From assembly GCA_946887085.1 (NCBI GenBank), contig CAMPKG010000218.1, forward strand, positions 1 through 5,788: a stretch of 5,788 nucleotides of DNA, given 5' to 3'. Below are positions 5,676 to 5,788 of this stretch, piece after piece. Each line of letters begins with the position of its first letter. Position 1 is the first letter of the stretch. The translations under genes and the position numbers were made by a program. The stretch is from an uncultured Sphingobacteriales bacterium (GTDB taxonomy: Bacteria; Bacteroidota; Bacteroidia; Chitinophagales; Chitinophagaceae). The notes under the pieces are model-generated. The model was not told the origin of the DNA, did not search any database, and saw only the letters and a list, made by a program, of their open reading frames with translations.

Positions 5676-5715
5676 TGAATTTGTTATAGAATGTTGTCGA
5701 TAAAGAGATGTTTTT
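5676..5715 (+). repeat. Repeat B, copy 2 (exact 40-bp direct repeat)
   Basis: Identical over 40 bp to 5558-5597 and 118 bp downstream of it. It closes the second composite unit. The spacer between A copy 3 and this element (5633-5675) only loosely resembles that of the first unit, sharing a gattaa word and similar length. The remaining 5716-5788 is very AT-rich with no gene seen. Confidence 0.9.
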
Positions 5716-5748
5716 CATGGTTTGCCTGCTCCAGATATTTTTGGAAAA

Positions 5749-5772
5749 TGTTACATTATAACAGTTTTTTTT
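5749..5772 (+). terminator. Possible weak AT-rich hairpin with T-run
   Basis: TGTTA (5749-5753) and TAACA (5759-5763) form a 5-bp stem with a 5-base loop, followed after one base by eight T residues. The stem is short and almost all A-T, and no rightward gene precedes it in the window, so this may be chance in AT-rich DNA. Confidence 0.2.
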
Positions 5773-5788
5773 ACATTTTATAAAATTT

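Noticed and set aside
5437..5715. CRISPR array
   Set aside because: Repeats are too few, irregularly spaced and of two kinds, with no cas genes in view.
5717..5761. 14-codon plus-strand ORF after repeat B copy 2
   Set aside because: Very short, no ribosome binding site or promoter, and no sign of selection can be seen.

Overview
The window looks like chromosomal DNA from a member of the Bacteroidota, most likely a Chitinophagaceae-type organism. This rests on three things: the gene types; start codons that mostly lack a Shine-Dalgarno sequence; and candidate promoters resembling the Bacteroidota form (TTTG, about 19-21 bp, then TAnnTTTG). The best example is TACCTTTG, 30 bp upstream of the helicase start. 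The genus is inference; no rRNA or other taxonomic marker is present.

Layout. At the left edge, the 3' part of an M14 zinc carboxypeptidase gene runs rightward (2-1693); its start lies outside the window. It converges on a leftward block that fills the rest. In transcription order from right to left the block is: a DEAD-box RNA helicase of the DeaD/CsdA type (5387-3672); two RlpA-like secreted double-psi beta-barrel proteins in direct tandem (3604-3131 and 2869-2432); a small free-standing SET-domain protein (2376-1990); and a pterin-4a-carbinolamine dehydratase (1964-1719). Each rlpA-like gene is followed by a hairpin that pairs better as minus-strand RNA than as plus-strand RNA, and each has a similar candidate promoter about 20 bp before its ATG. 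They therefore look like separate transcription units. The SET and dehydratase genes are 25 bp apart and probably share a transcript.

Non-coding regions. The 261 bp between the two rlpA-like genes hold a terminator hairpin, an inverted repeat and a candidate promoter. The last 401 bp (5388-5788) carry no convincing gene. They hold a helicase promoter followed by a composite repeat: three 34-bp imperfect copies of one element (A) and two exact 40-bp copies of another (B), arranged A, A-B, A-B. A fourth A copy sits about 3.7 kb away between the convergent peptidase and dehydratase genes and supplies the dehydratase stop codon.

No mobile element with a transposase, CRISPR array, tRNA or rRNA was seen. 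The genes are mostly familiar families and do not form one obvious pathway. The most unusual points are the divergent tandem RlpA pair (Ser in place of the usual TAAH histidine), the composite A/B repeat, and the terminator hairpin squeezed between an rlpA-like gene and the SET gene.
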